Shown here in pieces: positions 15,956-25,201 of a stretch of DNA of 35,691 nt. Numbering within the stretch: position 1 is the first letter of the stretch; each line of letters starts with the position of its first letter. Position numbers and translations under genes: made by a program. The notes under the pieces were generated by a model. That model saw only the letters and a list, made by a program, of their open reading frames with translations, had not been told where the DNA came from and did not search any database. The DNA is taken from NCBI GenBank assembly GCA_021734325.1, contig JAIPJF010000006.1, positions 1 through 35,691 of the forward strand, in the 5' to 3' direction. The stretch is from Fidelibacterota bacterium (GTDB lineage: Bacteria > Fidelibacterota > UBA8477 > JABMPR01).

Positions 15956-16372
15956 CTAACTCTCCGGGTCCGCTATGGAGATACGTGTTGCATTGGCCTG
16001 TTTCAGCTGGTCAATCACATCTACATAGACCCTGTACATCGTCCGAGAATCTGTTTTTACAGAAAAGATCATTTTGTCATTCGTGGCAAGCAGCTGCTGG
16101 GCAATTTGTTTCAGTTCGCGAACATCCACGATGCGGATGTCTCCCCCACTACCAACAGCAACTTTACCGGAAGAACTTACCAGAATATTGGTGATGTTCT
16201 TTTTGTGCACCTCCACAGATTCCCCCTTATCAGGAAGAACCATACCCAGTCCCTTGTCCATATCAATGGTCGTGGTAACCAGAAAGAAGAGCAAAAGCAT
16301 GAACACAATATCCGGGAGGGATGCTGTGGGAATTTCACCGCCGCTTTTATTTCTTTTTTTCTTTACCAGCAT
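15956..16372 (-). CDS. exbD: ExbD/TolR-family protein (first copy)
   Basis: The protein has 138 residues. The cytoplasmic start is basic ('MLVKKKRNKSGGEIPTAS'), followed by the helix 'LPDIVFMLLLFFLVTTT' with the conserved aspartate. The periplasmic part ends with 'NDKMIFSVKTDSRTMYRVYVDVIDQLKQA'. It lies 28 nt downstream of the exbB-like gene and 3 nt upstream of the second exbD copy. Its ribosome site is weak, so coupled translation from exbB is plausible. Confidence 0.94.
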   Translation of the reverse strand: MLVKKKRNKSGGEIPTASLPDIVFMLLLFFLVTTTIDMDKGLGMVLPDKGESVEVHKKNITNILVSSSGKVAVGSGGDIRIVDVRELKQIAQQLLATNDKMIFSVKTDSRTMYRVYVDVIDQLKQANATRISIADPES

Positions 16373-16400
16373 AATGTGAGCTAACCCCGGTTAGATGTTA

Positions 16401-17012
16401 TTATTTTTTCCTCAGGGTCTCAATCGTATCGATGAGATCGATGGAAGATTCTTCCATTTTTATGATCAATTTATCGATCATAAAGGTGAATACATTCTGG
16501 AAAAACTGAATAACCATGGCCACAATAAGGCCGAACAGGGTCGTCAACAATGCTTGCGAGATACCAACAGCAACAAGGGCCGGTTGAATATCATTTGCAG
16601 CGGCAATAGAGTCAAACGCGTTAACCATACCAGACACTGTACCGGTAAAACCAAGCATGGGAGCGAGGGAAACGGCTGTAGACAGCCAGATCATATTGTT
16701 TTCAAGGAAAGACATCTCGATGGAGCCGGCACTTTCAATTGCCTTTTCAACCGCCTCGGAGCCACGTTCAGCACGAGAAAGTCCAGCAACATAAATCTGG
16801 GCAACAGAACCAGGTGTGCTACGACAAACTTCCAATGCGGCATCAATGCCTTGCTCTTTTAAGGTAACATCAACTTTTTTCAAAAAAGATTTTGTCTGTA
16901 CTGTTGTTTTTACAAGACTAAAAAATCTTTCGACAACAAAGACAAGTCCACCCATAAACACGAAAAGGATGGGCCACATAAATTCACCACCCTTAAAAAA
17001 CCATGCAACCAT
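16401..17012 (-). CDS. exbB: MotA/TolQ/ExbB proton channel protein
   Basis: The protein has 203 residues and three membrane helices (about 13-30, 108-128 and 150-172), as in ExbB/TolQ. The cytoplasmic segment 'VDVTLKEQGIDAALEVCRSTPGSVAQIYVAGL' follows the first helix, and 'SIEMSFLENNMIWLSTAVSLAPMLGFTGTVSGMVNAF' is the family signature. It forms the proton-driven motor with the two ExbD-like proteins and the TonB-like protein encoded next. GGAGG lies 9 nt upstream of the ATG. It is separated by 131 nt from the S41 protease gene upstream, so a promoter in between is likely. Confidence 0.94.
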   Translation of the reverse strand: MVAWFFKGGEFMWPILFVFMGGLVFVVERFFSLVKTTVQTKSFLKKVDVTLKEQGIDAALEVCRSTPGSVAQIYVAGLSRAERGSEAVEKAIESAGSIEMSFLENNMIWLSTAVSLAPMLGFTGTVSGMVNAFDSIAAANDIQPALVAVGISQALLTTLFGLIVAMVIQFFQNVFTFMIDKLIIKMEESSIDLIDTIETLRKK

Positions 17013-17143
17013 TCGAGAAATCCTCCAATCCTATATATATTCTAACTTAACTTGGTCAAGCACACAATCATAGTTTGATACATAACTAAAGTCAATCAAA
17101 TTCCAGCCATATCCCCGCTCTTAAATACCCTCCAGCCAAATCC

Positions 17144-18745
17144 TTATAAATAATCGGCTGCGGCGGCAATATCACGAGCTTCGTTGAAATAGCTCAGGGC
17201 TTCCTGCACCTGGTTGTCCATTTGGGTCCGAATGTAATACTGCTCATTTCTTCCCCATAATTTTCCTGCCAATTCACTTTTCAGGAAAAAGCGAATTGTT
17301 TCTTTGTCATTACGAATGTTCTCTTCGTTCAGATCCAGATCAGGCAGAGCAAGTATTTTCTGAATCGTCTCTTCCATGAGCTCATCACTGACCTCATACT
17401 CGTTTTTAAATTTTGCCCAATCTTCGCCAAGCTCAAGGTGTGCGGCAGCATAATCGGAAGCGATTTTAAAGAAGAATCGGATATCACTGCGCCGAACTTT
17501 GGCCATATCACGACTCATCACTGCAGGATCCTGCAGGGAATAATCAGGTGAGATACCACCACCGCCATAAACGACCCGGCCAGTTTTGGTCTTATATTGA
17601 GGTCTGTCCTCCAGTTTTGTCGTATCAACTTCAAGCTCGAGGTCACGGTCATGGAGATCGGCATAATACTCGTTGGCTTGTCCATTCTCGTATTTACGCT
17701 GAATGAGCCGGCCACTGGGGGTATAGTACCGGGCCACTGTTACCCGAACTGCAGAACCATCCCTGAGCGGGTATTGTCTCTGGACAAGACCCTTTCCAAA
17801 ACTGGTTTCACCGACAACGATCCCGCGATCAAGGTCCTGGATGGCTCCTGCAAAGATTTCACTGGCAGAGGCTGATCCACGATTGATCATGGCGATAATC
17901 GGCTGGTTGTAATAAGTTGCCTTATGCTTTGAGAACATCTCTTCATTGGCATTTTTAAGGCGACCCTTGGTTGAAAGAATTTTCTCCCCTCCAGGCAAGA
18001 CAAAATCAACCATCTTGATCACCTCATCCATATAGCCTCCGCTATTGTTGCGAAGGTCGATGATGAGACGCTGCATACCCTGAGCCTGCAATTCTCTGAT
18101 TGCCGTGAAGAATTCATCAGAAGTGGTCGAAGCAAAACGATTTAACAGGATGTATCCCGTGCTGTCGTCCATGACGAACTTCGCCAGCACACTATAAATA
18201 GGGATCTTATCACGAAAAATGGTGACTGGTATTAACTCATCCTCACCGAGACGGGCGATCTCCAGATCAACTCGGGACCCCTTCGGGCCACGAAGCTTAT
18301 CAAAAACACCATCCCTGGTGATCTTATAAGCAGATTCATTGTCAATTTTGACGATCTGATCCCCCGGATGTAGCAAACCATCTGAGGGAGAGCCGACAAT
18401 GGGTGTGATCACAGTGATATAGCCATCAATGATATCAAATTCTATCCCGATACCTTCGAAATTACCTCGAAAGTTTTCATTGATCTGTTCCGTACGCTCG
18501 GCATCAATGAAGACAGAGTGGGGATCCAGTGCTTCCATGAGTCCGTTTTGAGCACCCAGCATGGTCTTATCCCAGTCCACTTCATCAACATAGTTGGTAT
18601 TGATGATTTTGACCATGTCCTGGAAGTCGCGCCATTTATTGTAGAAGTCACCCCCCTGGGCAAAAATCACCTGCCCTGACGGGCTGAGTGCGAATATTCC
18701 AACAAGTAAGAGACCAACAACTGAGATATATTTTAATGTTTTCAT
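17144..18745 (-). CDS. S41-family C-terminal processing protease
   Basis: This 533-residue exported protease starts from the ATG at 18745. The upstream frame (to 18832) is unlikely because the signal peptide ('YISVVGLLLVGIFALSPSG') begins right after 'MKTLK' and a GGAAG site is present. After an N-terminal helical part, a PDZ domain follows ('IGIEFDIIDGYITVITPIVGSPSDGLLHPGD'). The Peptidase_S41 domain shows 'IIDLRNNSGGYMDEVIKMVDFVLP', the catalytic Ser in 'NRGSASASEIFAGA' and the catalytic Lys in 'GETSFGKGLVQ'. A C-terminal extension of about 150 residues has helical character. CtpA/Prc-type enzymes cleave periplasmic or outer-membrane protein C-termini. The long C-terminal extension is as in FCB tricorn-like/CtpA proteins. 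Confidence 0.94.
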   Translation of the reverse strand: MKTLKYISVVGLLLVGIFALSPSGQVIFAQGGDFYNKWRDFQDMVKIINTNYVDEVDWDKTMLGAQNGLMEALDPHSVFIDAERTEQINENFRGNFEGIGIEFDIIDGYITVITPIVGSPSDGLLHPGDQIVKIDNESAYKITRDGVFDKLRGPKGSRVDLEIARLGEDELIPVTIFRDKIPIYSVLAKFVMDDSTGYILLNRFASTTSDEFFTAIRELQAQGMQRLIIDLRNNSGGYMDEVIKMVDFVLPGGEKILSTKGRLKNANEEMFSKHKATYYNQPIIAMINRGSASASEIFAGAIQDLDRGIVVGETSFGKGLVQRQYPLRDGSAVRVTVARYYTPSGRLIQRKYENGQANEYYADLHDRDLELEVDTTKLEDRPQYKTKTGRVVYGGGGISPDYSLQDPAVMSRDMAKVRRSDIRFFFKIASDYAAAHLELGEDWAKFKNEYEVSDELMEETIQKILALPDLDLNEENIRNDKETIRFFLKSELAGKLWGRNEQYYIRTQMDNQVQEALSYFNEARDIAAAADYL

Positions 18746-18932
18746 AAAATTTAATACTTCCAAATCACTGCTAAAGTTCCACCAATGTTTATGACCTTTA
18801 AAATAGTGGACACATTGATTTGATGAAAGCATCCATTTGCTGTTACATAAGAATTATAATCTTTGTACCCCGTCTACGGGGGACGATTCTGTAACTGGGG
18901 CTATTTTCTGGCTAAGCGAGCTTTTCCGTCGA

Positions 18933-19679
18933 TCAAAGGATGACATATATTTGGGAACGGAAGAATAAGGCCCTGAATGCGACTTCTGGTGAATCAGAGA
19001 TCGTTTTGGTATGATAGAGCTTCCAACTCCCGGCTGAGGCGACCTGCTCGTTCCACCCGGCAATCAGCTTGAATCCCATGGTGCGGGAGATGTCGAACCG
19101 TAACCCTAAATATGGCTGGACTACCGGTGTCCATGTTGATAGTTCAAATGCCTGGCGGAGTGAGTCACCGGAGAATATCTCAGTCCAGCTTTCATTTACA
19201 GCTGAAGAACTGGCTTTCAGAGTAGCCTGGCCAATCCCAAAAAGGGAGCCTCCCAATAATTTGAGACGTGATCGCGAATGGGTGTTGAATTCAGCAGTGA
19301 CACCAACCTGATTCACGACAAAATTTATCAAATAATCAACTTTGGCAGCATCCTGTGCCGAGGCAAGATACTCGCCCTGACCAGCATACATACCTATGGT
19401 CCAGTGAGGTGTCACTTCGCCAAAACCTTCAAACCCAGTGACCAACATCCCCTCGCTATTGATAATCGAGGTATTGTTGGGATCGCCAAGATCAAAATCA
19501 CCGTTGGGGGTAAAGCCACTTAACGCGGCAAAGGCGGTTTCGTCCAGCTTAAAAGAAAGTAAATAGGAAAATGAGGGTCCTATAGCAGCTCTAAGGGCTG
19601 GCTGACCTTCTGCAAATTGCGCCAACACGCTCCCTGCCATCAAAGCTGTGATCACCAACATATTGATTAATCGTTTCAT
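18933..19679 (-). CDS. Outer-membrane beta-barrel-like protein
   Basis: This 248-residue protein has a signal peptide ('MKRLINMLVITALMAGSVLA'). The mature part is rich in alternating hydrophobic strands ('WTIGMYAGQGEYLASA', 'LKLLGGSLFGIGQATL', 'VVQPYLGLRFDISRTMGFKLIAGWNEQV', 'EVAFRALFFRSQIYVIL'), typical of an eight-stranded porin-like barrel. I recognise no named family. It lies 187 nt upstream of the S41 protease gene on the same strand and is divergent from the large repeat protein at 19955. Confidence 0.75.
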   Translation of the reverse strand: MKRLINMLVITALMAGSVLAQFAEGQPALRAAIGPSFSYLLSFKLDETAFAALSGFTPNGDFDLGDPNNTSIINSEGMLVTGFEGFGEVTPHWTIGMYAGQGEYLASAQDAAKVDYLINFVVNQVGVTAEFNTHSRSRLKLLGGSLFGIGQATLKASSSAVNESWTEIFSGDSLRQAFELSTWTPVVQPYLGLRFDISRTMGFKLIAGWNEQVASAGSWKLYHTKTISDSPEVAFRALFFRSQIYVIL

Positions 19680-19954
19680 TTTAGCTTTACCTCCTCATTT
19701 GGGCTTGCGGTAGCTATGGGACCTGAGCAATACTGATATCAATTTTCAAGAATACCCGGTAACTTGAACTTCTTTTTATCTCAAAACAAGATGTTGAGAC
19801 AATATATGCTGTCTCAATTTTTTACACAAGTCTTTTAAGAATTTACTTTAAGTGTCAGCTTAAATTTATATTGCATACAGTAGCTTAGCCCGATAAATTG
19901 GCTTAAAGTTTGGAGTAGGATTCAAAAGTTTTAATTGTAAAGAAATGGGTTTCC
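19680..19954. other. Divergent intergenic region with an isolated plus-strand terminator
   Basis: This 275-nt region lies between a minus-strand barrel gene and the plus-strand 1078-residue gene. It contains the hairpin at 19794-19823, described separately, then an AT-rich stretch with several TTAA-like runs that probably holds the promoter of the plus-strand gene. No small protein is convincing. Confidence 0.5.
19794..19823 (+). terminator. Intrinsic terminator-like hairpin without an upstream gene
   Basis: TTGAGAC (19794-19800) pairs with GTCTCAA (19811-19817) around a 10-nt loop and is followed by TTTTTT. The run of T is on the plus strand only. No plus-strand gene precedes it, so it may end a small RNA starting near 19700, or act as a leader attenuator for the following gene. 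Confidence 0.5.
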
Positions 19955-22900
19955 ATGATGAGCAAACATTTTTTTAGCCATGTAATACTACGTCACATCT
20001 TGCTGATTCCACTCCTGGTCGTTCTTTCAGCGGGCAGTCTTTGGGGGGCAAGCGAGTTACGAAACATCCAGCGTGTGGTTGATTTTGGTGATCTCGACCA
20101 TGATGGCAACAATGATTTTGGGGCTATTCGTAAGGTCTCCAATTCCAATTCAGAATTAATAACCTTCAGTGTTTCGCCGTCTGGTGAATTCGACCTTACC
20201 TGGCGTTTTGCCTTGCCTGGGAATCTGATCGGCGATTGGGTGGACTTTACGCTCGCCGATCTAAATCTGAATGGAAGACCAGAATTTGTGGCTATTGCCA
20301 AGCTGGTCTCTGCAGAATCCGGCAACACGGCTCCCTGGATGTACGGTTTTGAATGGAACGGGACTGAATTCGAATTTATTCCCAGTTTTCAGTGGGGATG
20401 GGCACCTGAAAATGGCCTTTATGCCAGACCGGTCCAGATCAAACTTGGGGACATTGACCGAGATGGACTGAGTGAGCTTATTGTTTCTCTGAGCGCTCCT
20501 GAGTCAAACCTGCTTATTATTGAATTCAATGGTGACCTGAGATCTGCAAAAATTAAGACAGAATTTTCAGGACTACCGGCCAACCTGAGTCAAATACCAG
20601 TCGCTTTGCATATGGTCCTCAGTGATGTTGACAAGGATCAAAATACTGATATTTTGCTCTTCCAGAAACAGGGTGAAAAACTTGTCGCCGGTGGCATTCT
20701 TTCCACGGGTGAGGACAGTTATGCTCATCGCTCACTTGCTCCTTTACATTTGCGCTCGGGATCAGCCGAGATCATCAAACCCAATAGTGTTGTCGCTGCA
20801 AATCTGGATGGCTCATTCGAAAAAGTTTTTTTAGGCAGCTCTACGGGGAATATTTATCTGTATGATTCAAACAGCGGCAGCCAAATCTGGAGGACCCTGT
20901 CAGAACCCATCGAACAACTGAAGTTTGCCGATCTGGATGCAGATGGCCTGATTGAAGCACTGATCAGAACTGGCAATCGTATTTATTATCTTGAACAGGA
21001 ATCCAAGGGACTTGATTTTGATCGATTCAGCTCCCTCCTTAACGATGATCTTTTTGCCGATAATGTAGTTGCTTTTCGCGATGGTCTGTTGGTGGGCAAT
21101 CAAACACGCTACAAATTCCATGCTGTTGCTGAAAATGATGCCGAAGTACCTACTGAAGTGGTTGAATCCGAAGATACTGATTCCATGGAACCTGAAACAG
21201 AGGAACCTGCAGCAAAGCCGCCCCTGATGGAAAAACTTCTGGCGGAGGATTCGATTAAACCGACCATCGTTCCAGAAGTTAAGAGAAGACCAAAAACACC
21301 GGATATTATTCTTCACGTGGGTGAGAGTTTTGTGCACAACATCCCAAGACAGGAAGAGATGGATCCAGGACAGGCATATGTAAAATTCAAGACCTATCCT
21401 GAGGGAATGAGACTGGGTAAAGATTTTGTACTAAGATGGAATCCCGCTGAAGATCAACTGGGTTATCATCAGATTTCATACTCTTTTGGGCAAAGTCTTG
21501 ATACGACGCTCAGTTTATATGTAAATCACCTGCCGGATATTTTTTCCACCCCACCTCCTCTGGCACAGACCGGGCAGCAGTATCTCTATCAGGTTCAACT
21601 GGAAGATTTAAACGAAGAACAATTCTTTGAATATGAACTCATTACGTCGCCTTCCGGTATGCAGGTGGATGAGGAGGGTCTTGTCCGATGGCTCCCAAGT
21701 GACACTCAACTTGACTCACAATATGTCACCCTGGGTGTGAGTGATGGCTTTGAAAGAACGCTCCAGAAATTTACGATCTATGTGAACAGCTTGCCAGTGA
21801 TCATGGAAAAACCGGCACCTGTAGCTTTTATCAATGAACCCTATGTCGGCCAGATCAGTTTTAAGGACAAAAATAACCCAAACACAGCCAGGGTTATTCC
21901 ATTAAGAGCACCACAAAATCTGGTCATGGAATCTTCAGGCAGGATAAGCTGGACGCCGGAGGCCAGGCAAACTGGCTTCTTTGATATCCTTTTTGAGATT
22001 ACTGACGATATGTCCAAAGCTCTGGACTCATTTACCCTTTTTGCGAATACACCACCGATAATAACATCGAAATATGATGAACACGTCCCCGTTGGCAAAC
22101 CCTGGCATTACAATGTTGAGGTTCAAGACCCCAATAATAATCAAGACATAAGTTTTCTGCTTTCTGAGAGCAGTATCCCAAATCTAAGTATCAGTCGCCG
22201 AGGACGGATCACCTGGACACCCACTGAAGCTGAGCTGGGAGCTCAATCTTTCACGATTTCAGTATCAGACGGATTGAGGGATGACCTTCAAAAGGCTAAT
22301 GTATATGTGAACAGTCCGCCTGTTATCGGGAAAGTTGCCGACACGCTGGCCATGGTGGCGCGGCCATATACCACAACGATTCCTGTAACGGATCTTAATA
22401 AAGATCAAACCCTGAGTTTTGCTTTTCTTACAGCACCCAAAGGGATGACAATCTCTCCGGCTGGTCAGATTAACTGGACCCCATCCAAAGAGCAAAAGGG
22501 GTGGAATGAGGTGTTTTTAAAGGTCTCTGATAAATACAGCTCAGACACACACAAGTTTGCCGTCTATGCCAATGCTCCACCTGCCATCGTTTCCAAACCA
22601 GACACCATGGCGATCGCCGGGAAAGAGTATGTATACGAGATCAAGGCTCTGGACCTGAACACCGATCAAGATCTTGTCTACAAGGTTTTTGAAGCACCCA
22701 AGGGCGTATTCATTCGGAATGGGAATGTCGTTACCTGGACACCGGGATTAGACCAAATCAACAAGGCCCAGTTCAAGGTCAGTGTGAGCGACGGCTACGT
22801 TACGAATATTCAAAAGGTGGATCTCTTTGTGAATGCTCTGCCTGAAGTAACATCCACGCCATCTGCAGTGGTCCTGACTGACCGCGAGTATCGTTATCAA

Positions 22901-23191
22901 CTGGCATCCCGTGATCTCAATGAAGACAAGATCACCTATTCCAAGGTATTGCTGCCAAGCGGTGCGGTCATGAATGAAGAGGAAGGATTGATCACCTGGA
23001 CCCCAGATGCCTCCAATGAGGGTTCAAATAAATTTATTGTGGAGCTGATCGACTCCCGGGGTTCTTCGAATTTACATGAGTTTGAGGTTAACGTCTTTCA
23101 GGACCCCAAGACACCGATTCGGCAAATGGGAGCTTTCCTGATCACCCTGGCAGGCATTGGTGCTATGTTCATTATGAAATTCCTGTATTGA
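19955..23191 (+). CDS. Large exported VCBS / cadherin-like repeat protein with C-terminal membrane anchor
   Basis: The protein has 1078 residues. An N-terminal signal peptide ('ILLIPLLVVLSAGSLWG') is followed by a propeller-like VCBS/FG-GAP region (about 35-385), with at least five 'D-D-G/N' calcium-type loops such as 'GDLDHDGNNDFG', 'GDIDRDGLSE', 'SDVDKDQNTD' and 'ADLDADGLIE'. An acidic proline-rich linker (about 395-425) leads to seven He_PIG/dystroglycan-type Ig repeats (about 450-1040), each with a conserved 'I.WTP...Q.G...V..SDG' block. The end 'MGAFLITLAGIGAMFIMKFLY' is a membrane helix, not a sorting domain, so the protein is anchored in a membrane. Probably structural or adhesive. An ATG three bases later is an alternative start. 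The 23216-23243 terminator follows. Confidence 0.88.
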   Translation: MMSKHFFSHVILRHILLIPLLVVLSAGSLWGASELRNIQRVVDFGDLDHDGNNDFGAIRKVSNSNSELITFSVSPSGEFDLTWRFALPGNLIGDWVDFTLADLNLNGRPEFVAIAKLVSAESGNTAPWMYGFEWNGTEFEFIPSFQWGWAPENGLYARPVQIKLGDIDRDGLSELIVSLSAPESNLLIIEFNGDLRSAKIKTEFSGLPANLSQIPVALHMVLSDVDKDQNTDILLFQKQGEKLVAGGILSTGEDSYAHRSLAPLHLRSGSAEIIKPNSVVAANLDGSFEKVFLGSSTGNIYLYDSNSGSQIWRTLSEPIEQLKFADLDADGLIEALIRTGNRIYYLEQESKGLDFDRFSSLLNDDLFADNVVAFRDGLLVGNQTRYKFHAVAENDAEVPTEVVESEDTDSMEPETEEPAAKPPLMEKLLAEDSIKPTIVPEVKRRPKTPDIILHVGESFVHNIPRQEEMDPGQAYVKFKTYPEGMRLGKDFVLRWNPAEDQLGYHQISYSFGQSLDTTLSLYVNHLPDIFSTPPPLAQTGQQYLYQVQLEDLNEEQFFEYELITSPSGMQVDEEGLVRWLPSDTQLDSQYVTLGVSDGFERTLQKFTIYVNSLPVIMEKPAPVAFINEPYVGQISFKDKNNPNTARVIPLRAPQNLVMESSGRISWTPEARQTGFFDILFEITDDMSKALDSFTLFANTPPIITSKYDEHVPVGKPWHYNVEVQDPNNNQDISFLLSESSIPNLSISRRGRITWTPTEAELGAQSFTISVSDGLRDDLQKANVYVNSPPVIGKVADTLAMVARPYTTTIPVTDLNKDQTLSFAFLTAPKGMTISPAGQINWTPSKEQKGWNEVFLKVSDKYSSDTHKFAVYANAPPAIVSKPDTMAIAGKEYVYEIKALDLNTDQDLVYKVFEAPKGVFIRNGNVVTWTPGLDQINKAQFKVSVSDGYVTNIQKVDLFVNALPEVTSTPSAVVLTDREYRYQLASRDLNEDKITYSKVLLPSGAVMNEEEGLITWTPDASNEGSNKFIVELIDSRGSSNLHEFEVNVFQDPKTPIRQMGAFLITLAGIGAMFIMKFLY

Positions 23192-23215
23192 TCCTACTTC
23201 CAAACAGGACAAAAG

Positions 23216-23243
23216 CCCATCGCAAGTCGATGGGTTTTTTTTT
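23216..23243 (+). terminator. Intrinsic terminator after the repeat-protein gene
   Basis: CCCATCG (23216-23222) pairs with CGATGGG (23228-23234) around a 5-nt loop and is followed by nine T. An AAAAG precedes the first arm, so the reverse strand also has a short T-run. It separates two converging genes. Confidence 0.9.
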
Positions 23244-23268
23244 GCTGATTATAAATTTTGTGAATTGA

Positions 23269-24180
23269 TCAAAGATGATAAGAAATTGACATCTGACTAA
23301 TCCAGCCTGCCGCACCGAAGCTTTGGGAGGCAGATTCAATCAGCGCCCCCCCCACCTGCAGGGCAAAACCACCGGACGCACCTGCAATGAAGTCAGATTC
23401 ACTTACACCGGTTTGCAGATCAAAACGGTTTGAATTGATACCCAGTCGTATTGTAAAATTGTGGTGAAGCAATACTTCGGCTCCCAGGGCCAGTCTCAAT
23501 TGTTTATCAAAAGCATAGATACCTTCCACATTCAAGCGCAGGGGCAAATGTGATAATATCTTTGATGATCCGATGCGTAATTCTGTTGGAAAGGCTTCTT
23601 CGCTCTCGCCCAGTTCGGCGGAAGCCAGATAAACACCAATGGTGAGAGAGTCGATCTCCTTGTGATATACTGCGCCAAGATCATAATAGTATTCACTCGA
23701 CGAAACTTGATCAGCCGTCCGTTGGTATCTACCGATTCTGGTTCCAAGACGGATGGCCGGTGAAAACTGAAAGGCATAACCTAAGGCGGTGGACATGTCC
23801 TGAAAGCCAAAGGTCCCATCTGTCAGACCGTTTATATCTGTCCTGTCAAAAAGACCATAGTCAAAATATATGGATTCAAGACTCAAACGATGGCGTTCAA
23901 GCGGAAAGACAAAAGCCGCTGAATACCCCTTGATGCCCACCAAATGATTTACATAACCAGCCTGAACCTGGGGCTCCAGGATAAAGCTCATTCCTGCGGG
24001 GTTGCCCTGAATGTCAATATTCCCCGAGGGATCAATGGCCCGCGAGCCACCCATGGCTGCTGACCGATTACTAAAAGGATAGGTGAGCAATTGATAGGAT
24101 GGGGTTTTTGCATGGATCCCCGCTATCATGAAAAGGGATAAGAGAATGATCTTACATGTTTGGGCATTCATGACCTTCAT
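23269..24180 (-). CDS. PorQ/PorV-like outer-membrane protein of type IX secretion
   Basis: This 303-residue protein has a signal peptide ('CKIILLSLFMIAGIHA'). The N-terminal motif 'YPFSNRSAAMGGSRAIDPSGNIDIQGNPAGMSF' is typical of the PorQ/PorV (UPF0164/FadL-like) barrels linked to type IX secretion. Barrel strands fill the rest, ending 'AAGWISQMSISYHL'. In Bacteroidota, PorQ and PorV belong to the attachment complex that handles cargo with C-terminal sorting domains, consistent with the sorting-domain proteins in this window (134-2191, 2517-5519 and 26644-28230). I choose the ATG at 24180 because a TAAGG site precedes it by 7 nt; ATGs at 24186 and 24168 are alternatives. It is alone on its strand here. 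Confidence 0.78.
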   Translation of the reverse strand: MKVMNAQTCKIILLSLFMIAGIHAKTPSYQLLTYPFSNRSAAMGGSRAIDPSGNIDIQGNPAGMSFILEPQVQAGYVNHLVGIKGYSAAFVFPLERHRLSLESIYFDYGLFDRTDINGLTDGTFGFQDMSTALGYAFQFSPAIRLGTRIGRYQRTADQVSSSEYYYDLGAVYHKEIDSLTIGVYLASAELGESEEAFPTELRIGSSKILSHLPLRLNVEGIYAFDKQLRLALGAEVLLHHNFTIRLGINSNRFDLQTGVSESDFIAGASGGFALQVGGALIESASQSFGAAGWISQMSISYHL

Positions 24181-24301
24181 ATACATGCCTTAAAATGATT
24201 TTTGTTTCCATATAAAACAGTACTTTTTTCTTCTGATAAATCGATACGACCTCAATGCATCGCTAGCATTTATTTATGATTAATTTTAGCTTGCCTGCCT
24301 G

Positions 24302-25189
24302 ATGATTACCTTTGCCTGGATTCTATTGACGCTCATAATCGTACTAGCAGCAGGTTTGAGATTTATTATTCCTCAGATGTACGCATTAAAATTGACACCC
24401 CACGAGGAGACCCCTGAAAAGTTTGGATTTGCTTTTGAGGAAGTCCACTTTCCTACAAAAAATGATCGCTCACTCTATGGTTGGTGGATCCCTGCTGATA
24501 CTGAAATGGAACAGCGCCCCACATTGATCCTTGTCCACGGCTGGAAAAGAAATCTGGGCAGGATGCTTCGTTATATCGAACATCTTCACCCCTTGAATTA
24601 TAATCTGCTGGCTTTTGATGCCCGACACCATGGTTCCAGTGATGAAGATGGCCATGGCTCCATGTACAAATTTGGCCAGGATGTCAAATCAGCCGTTGAC
24701 TACGTTAAAACCAGATCCATTGATCTGGACAGAATCGGCGTGATCGGTCTGTCTATCGGGGGTGCCGGTTCTATTTATGCTGCGAGCCTGGAGCCTGCCA
24801 TCAAAGCCGTGGCTACTGTAGGAGCACCAGCCCACCCGGTGGATGTCATGAGAAGAGATTTCCAGAAAAAGCATTTCCCTGCAATCTTTATATGGTATGT
24901 ATTAAGAATGATCGAATCCAGAATCGGCATCTCATACGAGGAATTCGCGCCGGTGAATAACATTGCCAGAGCTCGGGCTGCTTTTTTAATCATCCACGGC
25001 GAAATGGACAAGGTGGTTCTCCCTTCCCAAGGGGAAAAACTCAAGCAAGCTGCCCGTGAGAATCAATGTGAATGCTGGAGTATTCCAAACTATGGACATT
25101 CCAACTGTCACCACCATAAAGATTTTTGGGAACGGGTGCATAGATTTTTCCAGGAGAAATTGCCGGCCCCAGCGCTTAAAACACCCTAA
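24302..25189 (+). CDS. Membrane-anchored alpha/beta hydrolase
   Basis: This 295-residue protein has one N-terminal membrane helix (1-22). The hydrolase core shows the oxyanion loop 'LVHGWKRN', the nucleophile elbow 'GLSIGGAGS' (Ser), the acid region 'IIHGEMDKVV' (Asp) and the catalytic His in 'NYGHSNCHHHKDF'. This is close to the BAAT/YqkD-like or lysophospholipase-type serine hydrolases with an N-terminal anchor. It starts without a clear ribosome site and ends 12 nt before the tryptophanase-family gene, so it is probably the first gene of the 24302-31559 operon. Substrate unknown; no acyltransferase signature is seen. Confidence 0.85.
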   Translation: MITFAWILLTLIIVLAAGLRFIIPQMYALKLTPHEETPEKFGFAFEEVHFPTKNDRSLYGWWIPADTEMEQRPTLILVHGWKRNLGRMLRYIEHLHPLNYNLLAFDARHHGSSDEDGHGSMYKFGQDVKSAVDYVKTRSIDLDRIGVIGLSIGGAGSIYAASLEPAIKAVATVGAPAHPVDVMRRDFQKKHFPAIFIWYVLRMIESRIGISYEEFAPVNNIARARAAFLIIHGEMDKVVLPSQGEKLKQAARENQCECWSIPNYGHSNCHHHKDFWERVHRFFQEKLPAPALKTP

Positions 25190-25201
25190 AGAGGTACAAA
25201 A

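Noticed and set aside
20900..21337. A 145-codon open frame on the minus strand
   Set aside because: It is antisense to the repeat protein's VCBS and linker region. Composition is Phe/Cys-rich as expected of a shadow frame.
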